DNA of 64,000 bases, taken from the NCBI GenBank assembly GCA_963971535.1, contig OZ020589.1, positions 81,723,184 through 81,787,183 of the forward strand. Direction: 5' to 3'. The translations under genes and the position numbers were made by a program. This DNA comes from Notolepis coatsorum. Taxonomy: Eukaryota; Chordata; Actinopteri; Aulopiformes; Paralepididae. This document shows, piece by piece, positions 11,136-22,375 of this stretch. Numbering within the stretch: the first letter of the stretch is position 1; every line of letters begins with the position of its first letter. The notes under the pieces are model-generated. The model did no database searches and was not told where the DNA came from. It was given only the letters and a program-made list of their open reading frames with translations.

Positions 11136-12737
11136 TTAGGAGGAGTTGGAGTTAAGTAGTTGTATGGCCTTGGGGAAGAAACTGTTGTTGAACCTAGCCG
11201 TGCGACTGCCCAGTGACCTGAACCTCCTACCAGAGGGGACGTGTTGGAAGAGGTGATGAGCTGGGTGCAGGGGGTCACTGATGATTTTGTGTGCGCGTGT
11301 GATGGTGTGATGTTTGTGTATGGAGTCCAGGGTGGGGAGTTTGCAGTTAATGATTTTGGATGCCCTTATGATGATCCTGTCTAGTCTGTGTAGTGTGTGT
11401 TTGGGTGTGTTGCCGTACCATACAGTGATGGAGAGTGAAATGATGTTTTGTATTATGGCTGTGTAGAATTGTATCATTAGAGTCTTCCTAACATTGTACT
11501 TCTTGAGTTGTCTCAAGTGAAATAATCTTTGATTGGCTGTTTTAAGTAGATGAGTGGTGTGATGATCCCAGTTGAGTTTATTGCTGATGTGTGTTCCTAA
11601 GTATTTGAATGTGTCTGTGGCTGAAATGGGTTGATTATTGATGAGCATGGGTGTTTTAGTGGGTGTGATTTTCCGAAAGTCAATGATGAGTTCCACGGTC
11701 TTGCTTTCGTTGAGTATAAGGTTGTGTTCTCTGCACCATGTTAGTGTCCGCTCCACCTCCAGCCGGTAGTCATCCTCCTTGTTGTTGGAGATCAGCCCTA
11801 GGATGGTGGTGTCATCCACGTATTTCAGCGTTTTGACTGAGGGGGATGCTGATCGGAGGTTGTTTGTGTAGAGGGAAAAAAGCCACGGGGAGAGAACACA
11901 CCCCTGTGGTACCCCAATGTTGGTGGTCAGAGGGAGAGAGGTGAGGTTGTTGTAGCCGCGGACAACTTGTTTGCGGCCCTTCAGTGTGTCCAGCAGCCAG
12001 AAACAGAGGGAGGGGGCAATGTTCATGTTGGTCAGGGTTTGGAACAGTATGAGGGGGTCGATGGTGTTGAAGGCACTGCTGAAGTCAATAAAAAGTATCC
12101 TTGCATAACTGTTTTTGGTCTCCAGATGCTGGAGGGTGTAGTGCAGTGCCAGGTTGACTGCATCGTCAGTAGACCGATTTGTGCGATAGGCAAATTGTAG
12201 AGGGTCCATCAGGGGGGATGTGAGTGTTTTTAAAACTGACAGGACTATGCGTTCCAGCACCTTCATGGCTACTGCCGTCAAGGCCACGGGTCTGTAGTCA
12301 TTAAGGCTAGATATTTTTCCTTTCTTGGGTATGGGGATGATGGTGGATTGTTTGAAGAGGGCTGGGATCTGCATTTGCTGGAGTGAGGTGGTGAAAATGC
12401 CAGTGTAGACTGGTGCTAGCTGGTCAGAACAATAGCTGAGGCAGGCAGGTGAGATGTTATCCGGGCCTGCTGCCTTGCCCTTATCCAGCCTCCGGAAGAG
12501 GTTCCTCATTGTATCTGTATCAATGGTGAGTGGGGTGGATAGGTGAGGGGGTGGGGTGGGCCAGCTGTCTTTAAGAGGCTTCTCAAACATGGCAAAGAAG
12601 GTGTTCAGCTTGTCTGGGAGGTGGGGGTCTGCGTCAGGGGGGGGGGGGGGATTTATTTTTGTAATTGGTTCGTTCATTGAGAGTTTTCCAGACTGCCCTA
12701 GTGTTGTTTGAATCAAATGTATCCTCCAGTATAGTGG
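11136..12737 (-). pseudogene. LINE-A reverse transcriptase region
   Basis: Reverse transcriptase that would prime cDNA synthesis at the target site. Motifs in order: LDKGKAAGPDNI at the start of RT, IPIPKKGKISSLNDYRPVAL, FIDFSSAFNTI (first catalytic Asp), GVPQGCVLSPWLFSLYT, KYVDDTTILGL (YVDD-type catalytic pair) and TFKYLGTHI. The C-terminal tail PKAIQLLN matches LINE-B (PQAIRLLN). The frame is open across this part but is out of register with the endonuclease half because of the homopolymer at 12637-12650. Confidence 0.9.
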
Positions 12738-13003
12738 TGTAACGGGGAAGCCTGTGGGTATGTCCACAGTCACGGAAACAGGTGTGTTGACGAGTGACTG
12801 TGGCAGTGCGGGCTGGTAAATTAAACTCACTTCCCCATAACAGGGTTAACAGACGCATAGGTACGGTAGTTAGGAGTGAATTCACTTCTTAGTGCAGCAG
12901 CCTGTGTCGTCGCCCGCGGACGCGGGAGCCCCCTGTTTGACTCCCCCTCGGGACATTCTCATTTAACATCAAACACAACGCAGACCAGTATGATCCGTCA
13001 CAG

Positions 13004-13024
13004 TGGTGCCCAGTGACCCGGATG
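13004..13024 (+). promoter_or_regulatory. TRIM-2 primer-binding site
   Basis: TGGTGCCCAGTGACCCGGAT begins one base after the LTR. It aligns with the TRIM-1 site with changes only in the middle. The 3' complement would be a tRNA ending in ...GGCACCA; tRNA-His is the closest I know. Confidence 0.55.
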
Positions 13025-13205
13025 TCCTGAGGGGCGTGAGTTTAGGGAGGTGAGTGTAACGGGGAAGCCTGTGGGTATGTCCACAGTCACGGAAACAGGT
13101 GTATTGATGAGTGAATGTGGCAGTGCGGGCTGGTAAATTAAACTCACTTCCCCATAACAGTGTTAACAGACGCATAGGTACGGTAGTTAGGAGTGAATTC
13201 ACTTC

Positions 13206-13278
13206 TTAGTGCAGCGGCCTGTGTCGTCGCCCGCGGACGCGGGAGCCCCCTGTTCGACTCCCCCTCGGGACATTCTCA
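13206..13278 (+). ncRNA. tRNA-like A-box/B-box module inside the TRIM-2 LTR
   Basis: TAGTGCAGCGG fits an A box and TGTTCGACTCC fits a B box. They are about 45 nt apart, as in tRNA. The stretch between them can form a short GC hairpin (CCCGCGGACGCGGG). The left LTR has the same module at about 12889-12961. Confidence 0.6.
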
Positions 13279-13319
13279 TTTAACATCAAACACAACGCAG
13301 ACCAGTATGATCCGTCACA

Positions 13320-14663
13320 GTGGCATAGGATGTTTTTGCCTTCCTGATGGCAGCTCTAAGTTCATATTTAGCTGCTTTGTAAGTCTCAGTGTCCCCCTCC
13401 CTGAACGCAGTGTTTTTCCTTCTCCGCAACTCAATGAGATCGCATGAGAACCACGGTTTATTGTTACCATAGGTTTTAACAGATTTAGTGGGGATATGGA
13501 GATTAACACAAAAATCTATATAGGATGACACTGTGTCTGTGTAGGAGTCTAGATTGTCACAGGCCTCACTAAAAATAGACCAGTCAGTATATTCAAAGCA
13601 GGCTCTAAGTGTTTCAATAGCATCATCTGACCAGATTTTTACTTTCCTAGAATGAGGTTTGACAGACCTGACTTTCTGAGTGTAGGTAGGAACCAAGTGA
13701 ATCATAGCGTGATCAGAGTTTCCGAGGGGAGCTGTTACCTGCGCACTGTAGGCGGATGTTATGGTGTTGTAACAGTGGTTGAGTATCTGCTGTTCTCTCG
13801 TGGGGCGGTCGATTTGTTGTTTATAATGTGGGAGTTCTTTAGATAAATTGGTGCGATTAAAGTCTCCCAGCACCGTGATGTTACAGTTGGCGTGCTTGCG
13901 TTCCAGGTCGGAGATATGGCGCGACAGCTCGTTGATAGCCCTGTCGCTCACTTCAGTCGACTGAGTGGGTGGAATATATACTCTTGTTAGGATTACAGAG
14001 GCGAACTCTCTGGGGAGGTAAAAAGGTCGGCATTTCACAGACATGAATTCGAGGTGGGGCAAGCAGTACCTGTGCAGAAGGGTGGAATTATTGCACCAGC
14101 GCTTGTTGATCATGAAGCTGATTCCACCGCCAATCGATTTCAGACTGAGAGCCTCGGACCTGTCTGCTCGGAATAATGTGAAGCCGGGCGGGGAGACTGC
14201 AGCGTCGGTCACCGATTCATCCAGCTATGTCTCTGAGGCAGATTGCCGAGCAGTTCTTAAAGTCCAGGTTGGTTTGGATCAGCAGTAGAAGTTCGTCGAA
14301 CTTATTCCTAAGTGATCAGACATTGGCGAGCCATAGAGACGGCAGGGCAGGCTTGGGAGGGCTTCTCCGATGGCGGGGGGATGCCGGCCTGCTGCGACGA
14401 TGTTCGTGTCGGGTGCCTCGGTTCCGTGCGTGGCCTCCCCAGCCAGGTAAGGTGCCGTCGGCATGTAGCTCCTCGGGCAGAGGGTTGTCAAAAATGTGTA
14501 ATCCAAATGCTGATTTCCTGATTTCCAGTAGCGTATCCCGGTCGTAGGTGTAAACACAGAGAACTGATTTGACAGACAGTAAAAACAGAAGAACCAACAA
14601 AAAGGACCGGCGTATTGACAGAGCATTTACCGTGACTGGCGTCAGAGCTGACGGTGCCGCCAT
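13320..14663 (-). pseudogene. LINE-A endonuclease region with hydrophobic N-terminus
   Basis: The start at 14663 opens with about 20 hydrophobic residues (SFLLVLLFLLSVKSVL), then YTYDRDTLLEIR, an Arg-rich stretch and LANV. After a nonsense codon and a frameshift at about 14230-14310 the frame continues with apurinic-type endonuclease motifs: SIGGGISFMI, VYIPP, VLGDFN and GNSDHAMIHL, the last containing the catalytic His. The glutamate-containing strand falls in the damaged part. Confidence 0.85.
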
Positions 14664-14689
14664 GACAGCTGACGAAAGGAATGTTTTGG

Positions 14690-15667
14690 AGGATTTGTAC
14701 TTTACTCTAGTATTATTAGGTTTGTATACTTTGTACTTTTACTCCATTACATTTCAGAGAAAAAATACATGCTTTTTACTCCTTACATTTAAAATGCAGA
14801 CCTACAAAGTACAAAGTACAAATCTCACAGGTCCAACCATTTTAATTCGTATATTTTAATTGTTTATCTGGCCGAACTAACGTTAACGTTATTAATCCTG
14901 CGACCGCAGGTAAACAGCCAATCAAATCCCCATCAATGGAAAATGAACCCACCCATACCCATGCTGATTGGTCCTTGTGCAACACTAGAAAGAGGGGATC
15001 TTTGATTAAACACCTGCTATCAGAAGAATAGACAGTCACATCAGCATTATGCTGTGGTTAATATTGTGATATTATTCAGGGTAGTCCAGTATTCTGCCTT
15101 TAATATTGTGATATTATTCAGGATAATCCAGTATGCTGTGGTTAATATTGTGATATTATTCAGGATACACCATTCTGTTTTTAATATTGTGATATTATTC
15201 ATGCTGTGATGTGAATGCCGTCCATGTTAGTTTACCTTCAATGGAGAAGTGCATTAAATAATTTTAATGCAAAAAAAGTGTCCTCTGTTCTTTCATTTCA
15301 GCATTGTCTATCGCAGAACACATTCCATTGTGGGCAGAGTGTATGCTTGGTTTCATTCCAGCCTTGCCTAAACACCAGCTGATGATTTCACTAATTGGCT
15401 CACCTCTTCAACTAACTCACCTGGTGCAATGTATAGTTAAAATGAACACTTGGCCCACAATGGAATGAGTTTGAGACCCCTGGTCTATCCCTTTAAAAAA
15501 AAATTACTTTTACTTTTTAGTACTTAAGTACATTTAAAAGTAGGACTTTTTGACTTTTACTCAAGTGTGTTTTTAGCCAGATATTCTGACTTTTACTTGA
15601 GTCAGATTTTGAGACGGGACCCATACTTTCACTTAAGTATAATTTCTGGTTACTTTTTACACCCCAG
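14690..15667 (-). mobile_element. Tol2-like hAT remnant (candidate)
   Basis: 15490-15667, read on the minus strand, starts CTGGGGTGTAAAAAGTAAC and continues with many ACTTAAGT, ACTTGAGTAAAAGT and ATCTGGCTA units, the subterminal pattern of Tol2-type hAT elements. 14690-14850 carries similar 'tactttgtacttttactcc' units and may be the other end. I found no clean 8-bp duplication and no transposase. A second hAT-like end (gtttgagacccctg, 15466-15481) with an inverted 'attccattgtgggc' pair (about 15325 and 15450) suggests another broken element inside. Confidence 0.5.
15052..15205. repeat. four-copy tandem repeat, ~43 bp unit
   Basis: Units share 'ttaatattgtgatattattcaggat' (truncated to 20 nt: taatattgtgatattattca), separated by 'ccagtatgctgtgg'-like spacers. 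Confidence 0.85.
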
Positions 15668-15962
15668 GAAGAACGGCCCATGTTGAGCAGTTCGCGCAGA
15701 AAGTGAGAGAGGCAAGACTGAGATGGTTTGGACATGTGCGGAGGAGGGAGGTGGGGTACATCGGGAGGAGGATGCTGGAGATGGAGCTGCCAGGAAAGAG
15801 GAGGAGGGGAAGGCCCAAGAGGAGGTTTATGGACACAGTGAAGGAGGACATGCGGGCAGCGGGAGTGACGGCGGATGACACAGATGACAGAAACAGAAGG
15901 AAACGGATGATCCGCTGTGGCGACCCCTGACGGGAAAAGCCGAAAGAAGAAGAAGAAGAAGA
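15668..15962 (+). mobile_element. LINE-F 3' fragment with GAA tail
   Basis: The frame from 15668 to 15930 encodes the extreme C-terminus of a LINE polyprotein: RLRWFGHVRRREV, MELPGKRRRGRPKRRFMD and MIRCGDP. This end-domain is widespread in fish LINE copies. A (GAA)n tail follows at 15946-15962. Everything upstream is missing, as is usual for 5'-truncated LINE insertions. Confidence 0.85.
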
Positions 15963-16209
15963 TAGTGGAATATAATGTATTAATATTCCATATACTGTCT
16001 TCTTCTCTATGATATTATTTATTGTTGGTTTATAGTCCTATTGCTAGAACTAAATAAATGTGTGGAGAACGGCTTAGTGAGGCAGCCTCAGCGCACAAGC
16101 ACACACACACACGCATGCACACGTATACAGTGCAAAAATAATCGTTCCAGCAGCTATTATTCGAATGACTTGTTTTTATTAGGTATAGCAGTAAGTCCTA
16201 CTGTAGAAC

Positions 16210-16330
16210 ATGACATATTAGCTTGACATCTCATTTAGTAATGTCAATTTCTTGTCAATGTCATTTCTTCACAAGCACGCAGTCGTTCAGTATTGACATT
16301 ACTAAATTAGATGTCATGCTAATATGTCAT
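16210..16330. repeat. 39-bp inverted repeat, 43-bp spacer
   Basis: Arms 16210-16248 and 16292-16330 are nearly perfect reverse complements (atgacatattagcttgacat...). It may be a small MITE or a hairpin. I could not identify a duplication of the target. Confidence 0.75.
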
Positions 16331-17480
16331 TATTTATGGAGCATTTATTTATCCACTCTGGTTGGATGGTGTATTGTACTTGTGCTGTATAATAAATAAC
16401 AATACATTTGAATCTAATCTCATTTTGAGATCAGTCGCAAATCGCTTCCGCGCTACCTGTTGAATGGATCAGCAATGGTGCAGATTCAATGCCGAACCTC
16501 TGCTGTTTTGCATACGGCCCTCGCCATTTTGCACACCCCTCATTCGACTTATAAGGAGCTGGTGGGGCGTGTCTGTATGCAATTCAATAAATGAGAATGC
16601 GCATTTCAGTTTAAGAATGGGAACCCAGGTGCGAAGATTTTGGCCAGTTACGGTGACCGTTTCACGCGTTTAGGAATCCGGAGGAGGATTTTCGTAAATC
16701 TGTTGGTACGGAATTTTTACCAAGATATTTACAAATGTGCTTACGAACAGGTTAGAGAATGAGGACCACTGTTGTGATTCACCATACAGTTATATGATAG
16801 TCCACTACAGAAAGGCTATGGTATTTCTGGGGTAAATCTCTATAGTGTGTACAACAACACAGGAATACTACATGTTTTAATGATGCGACGCTAGCCATCA
16901 AACCAGTCTGCTGTCAGTAACAGTGCCATAGCAGAAGCAACATATTGATCAGCCAAACAGATCCTCAAGGTTCTTCATGCCCATAAAGGTTCCGTCCTAT
17001 GGGACTCTGCATGATTAACTGTCTAGTTTTATTCAGATCATGTACTTTATTTAACAAACAAATCAGCGCAAGTAAACAAAACCAAACTGCTCAGCTGCAA
17101 CTTTCCTACTGTCTTCCGACCTCAGCGTCGTCCTTTTCTTGTTGCTCCCTGTGATCCATAGAGCTTATGGAATTGCTGTAATGTTTTTTCTCTCAAAATC
17201 AATATAGTTTATTCATGACTTATTCATGACTTTTAGCCCATTCTTAGTCTGCATTTGAACATCCATCCTATCTAAATGCTGCAGTTTAAACTCAATTGAA
17301 ACAACGTCATTGCTGGAAGTCATGCCCTATCTGCCAGTAGTCGGATAATGGACCGTCTGTTGATTTCTCAATTAATCTTTTCAAATTGACAGTTCCAAAG
17401 TGATTCACAATCATAGAATAAAATGCATAATACTACACAGCATTAGGTAGAAATCAGCAAGTAAAATACAATTATAAAAC
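16331..17480. other. no recognisable gene
   Basis: Mixed-composition sequence with no supported feature. Confidence 0.4.
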
Positions 17481-17749
17481 AAAACGGTCACTCCATAAAT
17501 CTTCTAGGACTGCTGACATAGGCTTTGGCTTGCTCCAAGCTATTAAGTGGAGCAATTGGGTTTGTCAACACGTTTTTCTGTCTGCTTCTAAGGTCTAATA
17601 CATACACATGTCTAATGTCAACAAACAATTTAATCAAGGCAGTGGTTAAAATAAAAGCTTTAGCCGTTTTTAAAATAGTCAGCGTATGCATATGTCAGTC
17701 ATCCTCTGGAAGTGTTCCAACTATGTGTAGGCTGAGCATAATACGCTTT

Positions 17750-18960
17750 CATTTAACTCCAGGAACAGGGAACAGACATGTCTCAGATAATCTAAGACGT
17801 CTAGAGAAAGTAGGCCAGAGATGTATTTTGGCCCTAAACCATTGAGTGATTTATAGACGAGCAGCAGTATTTCAGAGTAAATTCTATGACCAAACATTTT
17901 GGCCTCTCACAGAATGTTTAGAATAGAAAAGAAAAATAAAGAAGATGCATTTTCATCCATGTTGGAAGAGGAAACAGTTGCTTTATGTTGAAATATGAGA
18001 ATATATGAAGAACATTGAGAAAATTATTTATTCCCGGATCTTGTAAACAAGTCACAGTGGACCATATAATGCTATATAGTGATTTTCTGTCTCTACCACT
18101 ACACATACATTTGGCATTTTCTCTTAAAGTAGTTACCAATTATTTCAGGCAGCCATTTTGGAAGAGAGAGAACATACTACACAAACATCCCATGAAAAAA
18201 AGTTGTTCATCTTGTAACAGTTTCACTAAGCCAGAACACAAACACGCAGAGACGATGTGGAATCAGAGTATAACCCAGATGTCGGGTGTATTTAATGAGA
18301 AAAGAAGAGACAGTCCAGGGAGTGAGGCGGTACGGAGTAATCAGGAGCGGGTCCTCATACAGTCCAGGGATGTTCACGGAGAGAGTGGTCAGGCAGGCAG
18401 AGGTCATTCACGGCAATCCAAGATGAGGGAACAGGGAGTGGAGCCAGGTAGGAACTGTGAGCAAAAGGAGGATAAGGACGTTAGAAGCACAATAGAACAC
18501 TGACTGATAAATAGAACAAGGCACGAGAATACGGACTGACTGGAAATAAGGAACTACGATCTGGCAGCCTCATGACATCTGGGCCAGGTCTAAGTAGGGT
18601 TGGTAATTAGCTGGTAGATGTCACTCGGCTGCTCCTCTGGCTGACACTGCACCCCATCCTGTAATCAGAGAGAAAGAGAGCGGAAGAGAGGGAGAGTAGC
18701 TAGGTCGGGATAGAGTGGGAGAACCAAGGGTATTAGAGGATGGGAAGCCTGGAGGACTGGAGGGGCATGACACATGTAGTCTTGTTAGAACTCCAGCAGC
18801 AGCGTTCTGGATGAGCTGTAGCTGCAGGCGATCGTTTGGGGAAAACTACAGTTAGAGATAGAGATGAAGGCATGTTTGGGTTTTCTAATCTTGTTTGGAC
18901 ATGTATCCCCTGAGAAATTAAGGCAGTTTGCACATGTATCCTCTAATTCCTGTTATACTG
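17750..18960 (-). pseudogene. LINE-G, decayed L2/Rex-type RT C-terminus
   Basis: On the minus strand, 18780-18835 reads LQLIQNAAAGVLTR and 17820-17870 reads ILLLVYKSLNGLGPKY. Both are characteristic of the RT C-terminal region of L2/Rex-like LINEs and are in the right order. The intervening part is lost or displaced by a solo LTR and unrelated sequence. Not functional. Confidence 0.7.
18213..18772 (-). mobile_element. solo LTR (candidate)
   Basis: A 560-bp stretch begins TGTAACAG and ends GCATGACA. On the minus strand it reads TG...CA, with TATA-like TATTTATC in the middle and ATTAAA near the 3' end. It interrupts LINE-G. I found no target duplication, so the class is uncertain. Confidence 0.55.
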
Positions 18961-19598
18961 TTATTATTGGTCTGCTCCATCTGCGGCTGTTTGCCATTTT
19001 CTCATATTAATCCTGTCCTTTCTGCATAATCAAAGATAGCCCTCGTATAAAGTCCTCCGACATTTCTTCCAAATTCCAAAAGTGTGTCTTATTTTAATAA
19101 CACAGGCTCAGCTCATCAGGAGAAATATTTACTTGGATTATGCTACTAATTCCTATGTAGCTATTCATTTTAATCTGGGTGCTATTTTATTCTAAATCCC
19201 TGCATGTGCCTATAGTCATCCCAGCACAGTGTCATTGTGTGCACAGGTGTCAGACAGCCCCTGTACCCCGGCGTTAACTATCCTTCAGCTCATCAACATG
19301 CCCGAACCTTCAGAGAATCAAATTTATTTGCTAATCACTTGAATGGCATTTCTTAGTCTTGCCACGGTTATTTGCTTTCTCTTTTTCATGTCACGGCCTG
19401 CATACAATCAAACTGTAACCCACATGGCTGGAGTTGCCATATGCAATACCTGGTTCATCTCAAACCTCTGAATCTTTTGTCATTGTGGGCTGCCTGACTT
19501 TGCTCATTCATTCTTCAGGATCCATGACGAAGCATCTCGTCCCAATGGCCTCAATAAAATCATCCATAATCAAGTACCATAATAATTTTCAGTAAAGT
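18961..19598. other. no recognisable gene
   Basis: No motif or repeat that I can name. Confidence 0.4.
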
Positions 19599-20528
19599 AG
19601 CATGCTATTTTTTTTTTATCAAATATATATATATTTTAATTTTTCTTGTTTTAACATGAAACAAAACATATCACAATACAATAATAATAATACATAAAAA
19701 TACTTCCCAGGACAATAACTTAACACCACATAACTGAGACAGACTGTACAGTGATCATCCTACATGGACACTCGCTCTTTCCCCCCCCCCCCCCCCCTGC
19801 TCACCCAAGGACCTCAACGTGAGTCACACTCACAATACATTATTCAGTAATCAAAATCAAAGATCAAAACAAAAATGTCCAAACTTATATGCGTTCTTTT
19901 AACTTTGCCACTGCAGCCAACCAAATTGCGATATTAGATTCCTTAACCCCTATAACACGTGCCGTGGATATCTCCAAATAGATTACATCAAGGTAGGTGA
20001 GAAACCATACCTTCAGGCAGAGTTTGTCTGGGTGAAACCAACGTGAGGCAATACATTTTTTTGCGGCTGTGAGGCCGGCCAAAATGAGTTTTTTCACCTG
20101 TATAGAGGTCGGTAATTGAGAGAGATCATTCAATAGCAATACAGAAGGAGATACAGGTATGGTCAAAGAGAAAATGTCTGAGAGCTGAGATGTAACATTT
20201 TCCCAAAAAATCACAACAGGAGGGCATTCCCAGTACATATGCATAAATGTACCTGTTGCACCGTTTGGACACATGTTAGGATTGGGGTGCTAATGAAGGT
20301 GAGAACACAGTTTGCAGACAAGGGAGAAGGAACAGAGGCAGAGACGAGGAGCGATGCTTGAAGAAGGGGTGTTTACTACTGATCCAATATACAATACAAA
20401 TAAAATACACTACTACTAACAAAACAACAAAGGAAAACAAGAAAACGACAGGAGTATACAGGCAAGGACTCACTAGACATCAACGGGGAAGGCAGGCACG
20501 ACACAGGGACAACGCGGGTACTGGAGGA

Positions 20529-20570
20529 AATGACACCACAAGGAAATGAGGACAGACAGACACCTAAATA
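20529..20570 (-). promoter_or_regulatory. LTR TATA-like box and self-priming 11-mer
   Basis: On the minus strand, TATTTAG (20570-20564) is followed, with 31 nt between first bases, by GTGGTGTCATT (20539-20529). That 11-mer is exactly complementary to the 11 nt beside the 5' LTR at 22365-22375. The 5' LTR copy has one mismatch. Confidence 0.65.
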
Positions 20571-21606
20571 GCCAGACTAATTAACAATGATCAACACCTG
20601 GCCAAAACACAGAATCACAAACACAACCTAGACACAAAAGCAATGACACCATAAACACAACTAGACACTAAGGCAATGACACACTAAACACAACTAGACA
20701 CTAAGGCAATGACACACTAAACACAACTAGACACTAAGGCAATGACACACAACAACCCAACAGGGGGGTGACATCAAACACAGACAGGGATGGCCCACGA
20801 TAACAGAATATTAGAAATCCAATCAATAATGTGCAACCAACATAAAATGGCAGACCGCACCATCGGGCTTAGGTCACCAGAGGGAGGTAGGGAGCCAATG
20901 TCAGGAGGAGAGCACTGTCCAATGTTATTCTCATGCCCGGTCCAGCCAGGACCTGGACCTGGGAACAGGACCTGGGAACAGATACCCGACGAGGGGGGGT
21001 GGGGATGGGTACCAAGACCCGGGGAGGGGGGCTGGACCTGGGAGCAGAGGCGCGATGATGGGGGTGGGGACAGGTGCAGAAGTCCGGGAAGTGGAACTGG
21101 ACCCCGGAGCAGGATCCAGGACGAGGAACCCTCCAGCCGCCGGACTAGGGACCGGTTCAGGAGAGCCGGAACGGAGGTGCGGCGGCAACGACCCCCAGAG
21201 CAGGACCCAACGCAGCCCACGACGAAGATCACGGTGAAGACCACGGCGAAGACCACGGCGAGGACCAGGGCGCCGTTCATGGTGTAGAGCTGGACCAGAC
21301 GGGGAGCCAGGATCAGTCAAGGAGCCGGGAGCCGGCGTAACAGCCGGAGCAGGTGTAGAGGCCGGGCAGGGCGTGGAGACCGGAGGAGGAGCGGTGACAG
21401 CTGGGACTACGCCGATCGGAATCAGGCTGGCAGCGACGACCGAATCAGCTGTGGAAGCCTTGTCGGCGGCACTAGCCCCGCCCGCCTTCAGAGTCTTGCC
21501 AGAACTCTGAGGCCTGCGAGCTGCGGGGGCTAGGTCAACCGTGGGCCCTGAGCTAGCTGTAGGGGCTAGGCTAGCTGTAGGGGCTGTGTCAGCTGGGAGG
21601 GCCTGG

Positions 21607-22374
21607 CTAGCTGCAGAAGCTAACAGTAGGGGCTGGGTTAGCTGTAGATGCCTGGTTAGCTGCAGAGGCTAAGCTAACTGTCGGGGAAAGACTAGTAGCT
21701 CCTGTCAAAATAGCCTTCTTAGGCTTGCTAGCCTTCTGAGGCTTGCTAGCTGAGGAAACCTGACTAGCTGCAGGGACAATGCTAGCTAGGGACATCTGGT
21801 CTGTCTCACATGCTAGGCTGATCGTAAACCTGGAGATTAGGCTAGCAGTGGGGATTGAGCTAGCTGGGAACGCCTGGTTAGCTACATTAGAAATGCTAAC
21901 GGGCGGAGCTGTGCTAGCTGGAGACGCCTGGTCAGCTACAGGAGCGGCGCTAATGGGCGGAGCTGCACTAGCTGGGGACACACAGTTAGCTACAGGAGCA
22001 ACACTAACAGGCGGAGCTGTGCTAGCTGGGGACGCACGGTTAGCTACAGGAGCGGCGCTAACGGGCGGAGCTGCGCTAGCTGGGGACGCACGGTAAGCTT
22101 CAGGAGCTAGGCTGACCATAAGTTGTATGCTAGTCGGCTGACTAGCAGCATTAGCCAGCGACCTAACCGTGTCCATGAGGGTAGCGACTTGGTCGGCCAT
22201 AACCCGCATCGCTGGCTCCTGTGTCGGACTCTCCATGGCGACCTTGTCGATCATCCGGAGCAGGAACACCCACTTGGCAGGTGAGTAATGCTGCACGTCA
22301 CCGTCCACCAGGCTCCGGATGATCGTCATGGTATCGGCCACCTTGTCTGCTGCATTCTTGACTGGTGGTGTCAT
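21607..22374 (-). CDS. Ala/Ser/Pro-rich repeat protein of the LTR element
   Basis: An open frame of 255 codons whose ATG lies 3 nt inside the 5' LTR boundary. The first ~90 residues are non-repetitive and may be helical (YSPAKWVFLLRMIDKV). The middle has four to five imperfect copies of an 18-residue unit like ASPASTAPPVSVAPVAN. The C-terminal part has KPQKASKPKKA, a basic patch. The position is that of gag, but I see no zinc knuckle and no capsid motif. It may be a gag N-terminus fused to a captured repeat, or simply an expanded low-complexity frame. The function is unknown. Confidence 0.5.
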   Translation of the reverse strand: MTPPVKNAADKVADTMTIIRSLVDGDVQHYSPAKWVFLLRMIDKVAMESPTQEPAMRVMADQVATLMDTVRSLANAASQPTSIQLMVSLAPEAYRASPASAAPPVSAAPVANRASPASTAPPVSVAPVANCVSPASAAPPISAAPVADQASPASTAPPVSISNVANQAFPASSIPTASLISRFTISLACETDQMSLASIVPAASQVSSASKPQKASKPKKAILTGATSLSPTVSLASAANQASTANPAPTVSFCS

Positions 22375-22375
22375 T
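22365..22375 (-). promoter_or_regulatory. primer-binding site, self-complementary type
   Basis: The minus-strand 11-mer AATGACACCAC begins one base after the LTR end. It does not begin with TGG as tRNA-primed sites do, and it is complementary to the predicted 5' end of the element's own RNA. Confidence 0.65.

Larger units (their letters stand above)
12738..13319 (+). mobile_element. TRIM-2 inserted in the LINE-A coding region
   Basis: Two 265-bp LTRs (12738-13002 and 13055-13319), each TGTAACGG...CCGTCACA, enclose 52 bp. The flanking 4-bp duplication is GTGG (12734-12737 and 13320-13323). With one GTGG counted once, the LINE-A reading frame is collinear across the site, which proves the boundaries. 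The internal part begins with a primer-binding-site-like TGGTGCCCAGTGACCCGGA and ends with the purine-rich TTTAGGGAGGTGAG. Each LTR carries a tRNA-like module. The two LTRs differ at only a few positions, so the insertion is fairly recent. Confidence 0.93.
10965..14672 (-). mobile_element. LINE-A, near full-length but broken LINE (CR1/L2 superfamily)
   Basis: One long minus-strand coding region, endonuclease then reverse transcriptase, runs from a start near 14663 to a stop near 11136. A short 3' UTR ends with GGAACTTGAACTTGAA at about 10965, the same tail type as LINE-B. It is cut by TRIM-2 at 12738-13319. Further damage: a stop codon and a frameshift at about 14230-14310, and a frameshift in the G-run at 12637-12650. 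A CATAA pentamer tract (about 11089-11121) lies in the 3' UTR. Confidence 0.9.

Noticed and set aside
20790-21287. Plus-strand 165-codon Gly/Arg-rich frame and its minus-strand partner
   Set aside because: Both derive from GC-rich short repeats in the LTR element interior; neither has a domain, and the frames overlap each other.
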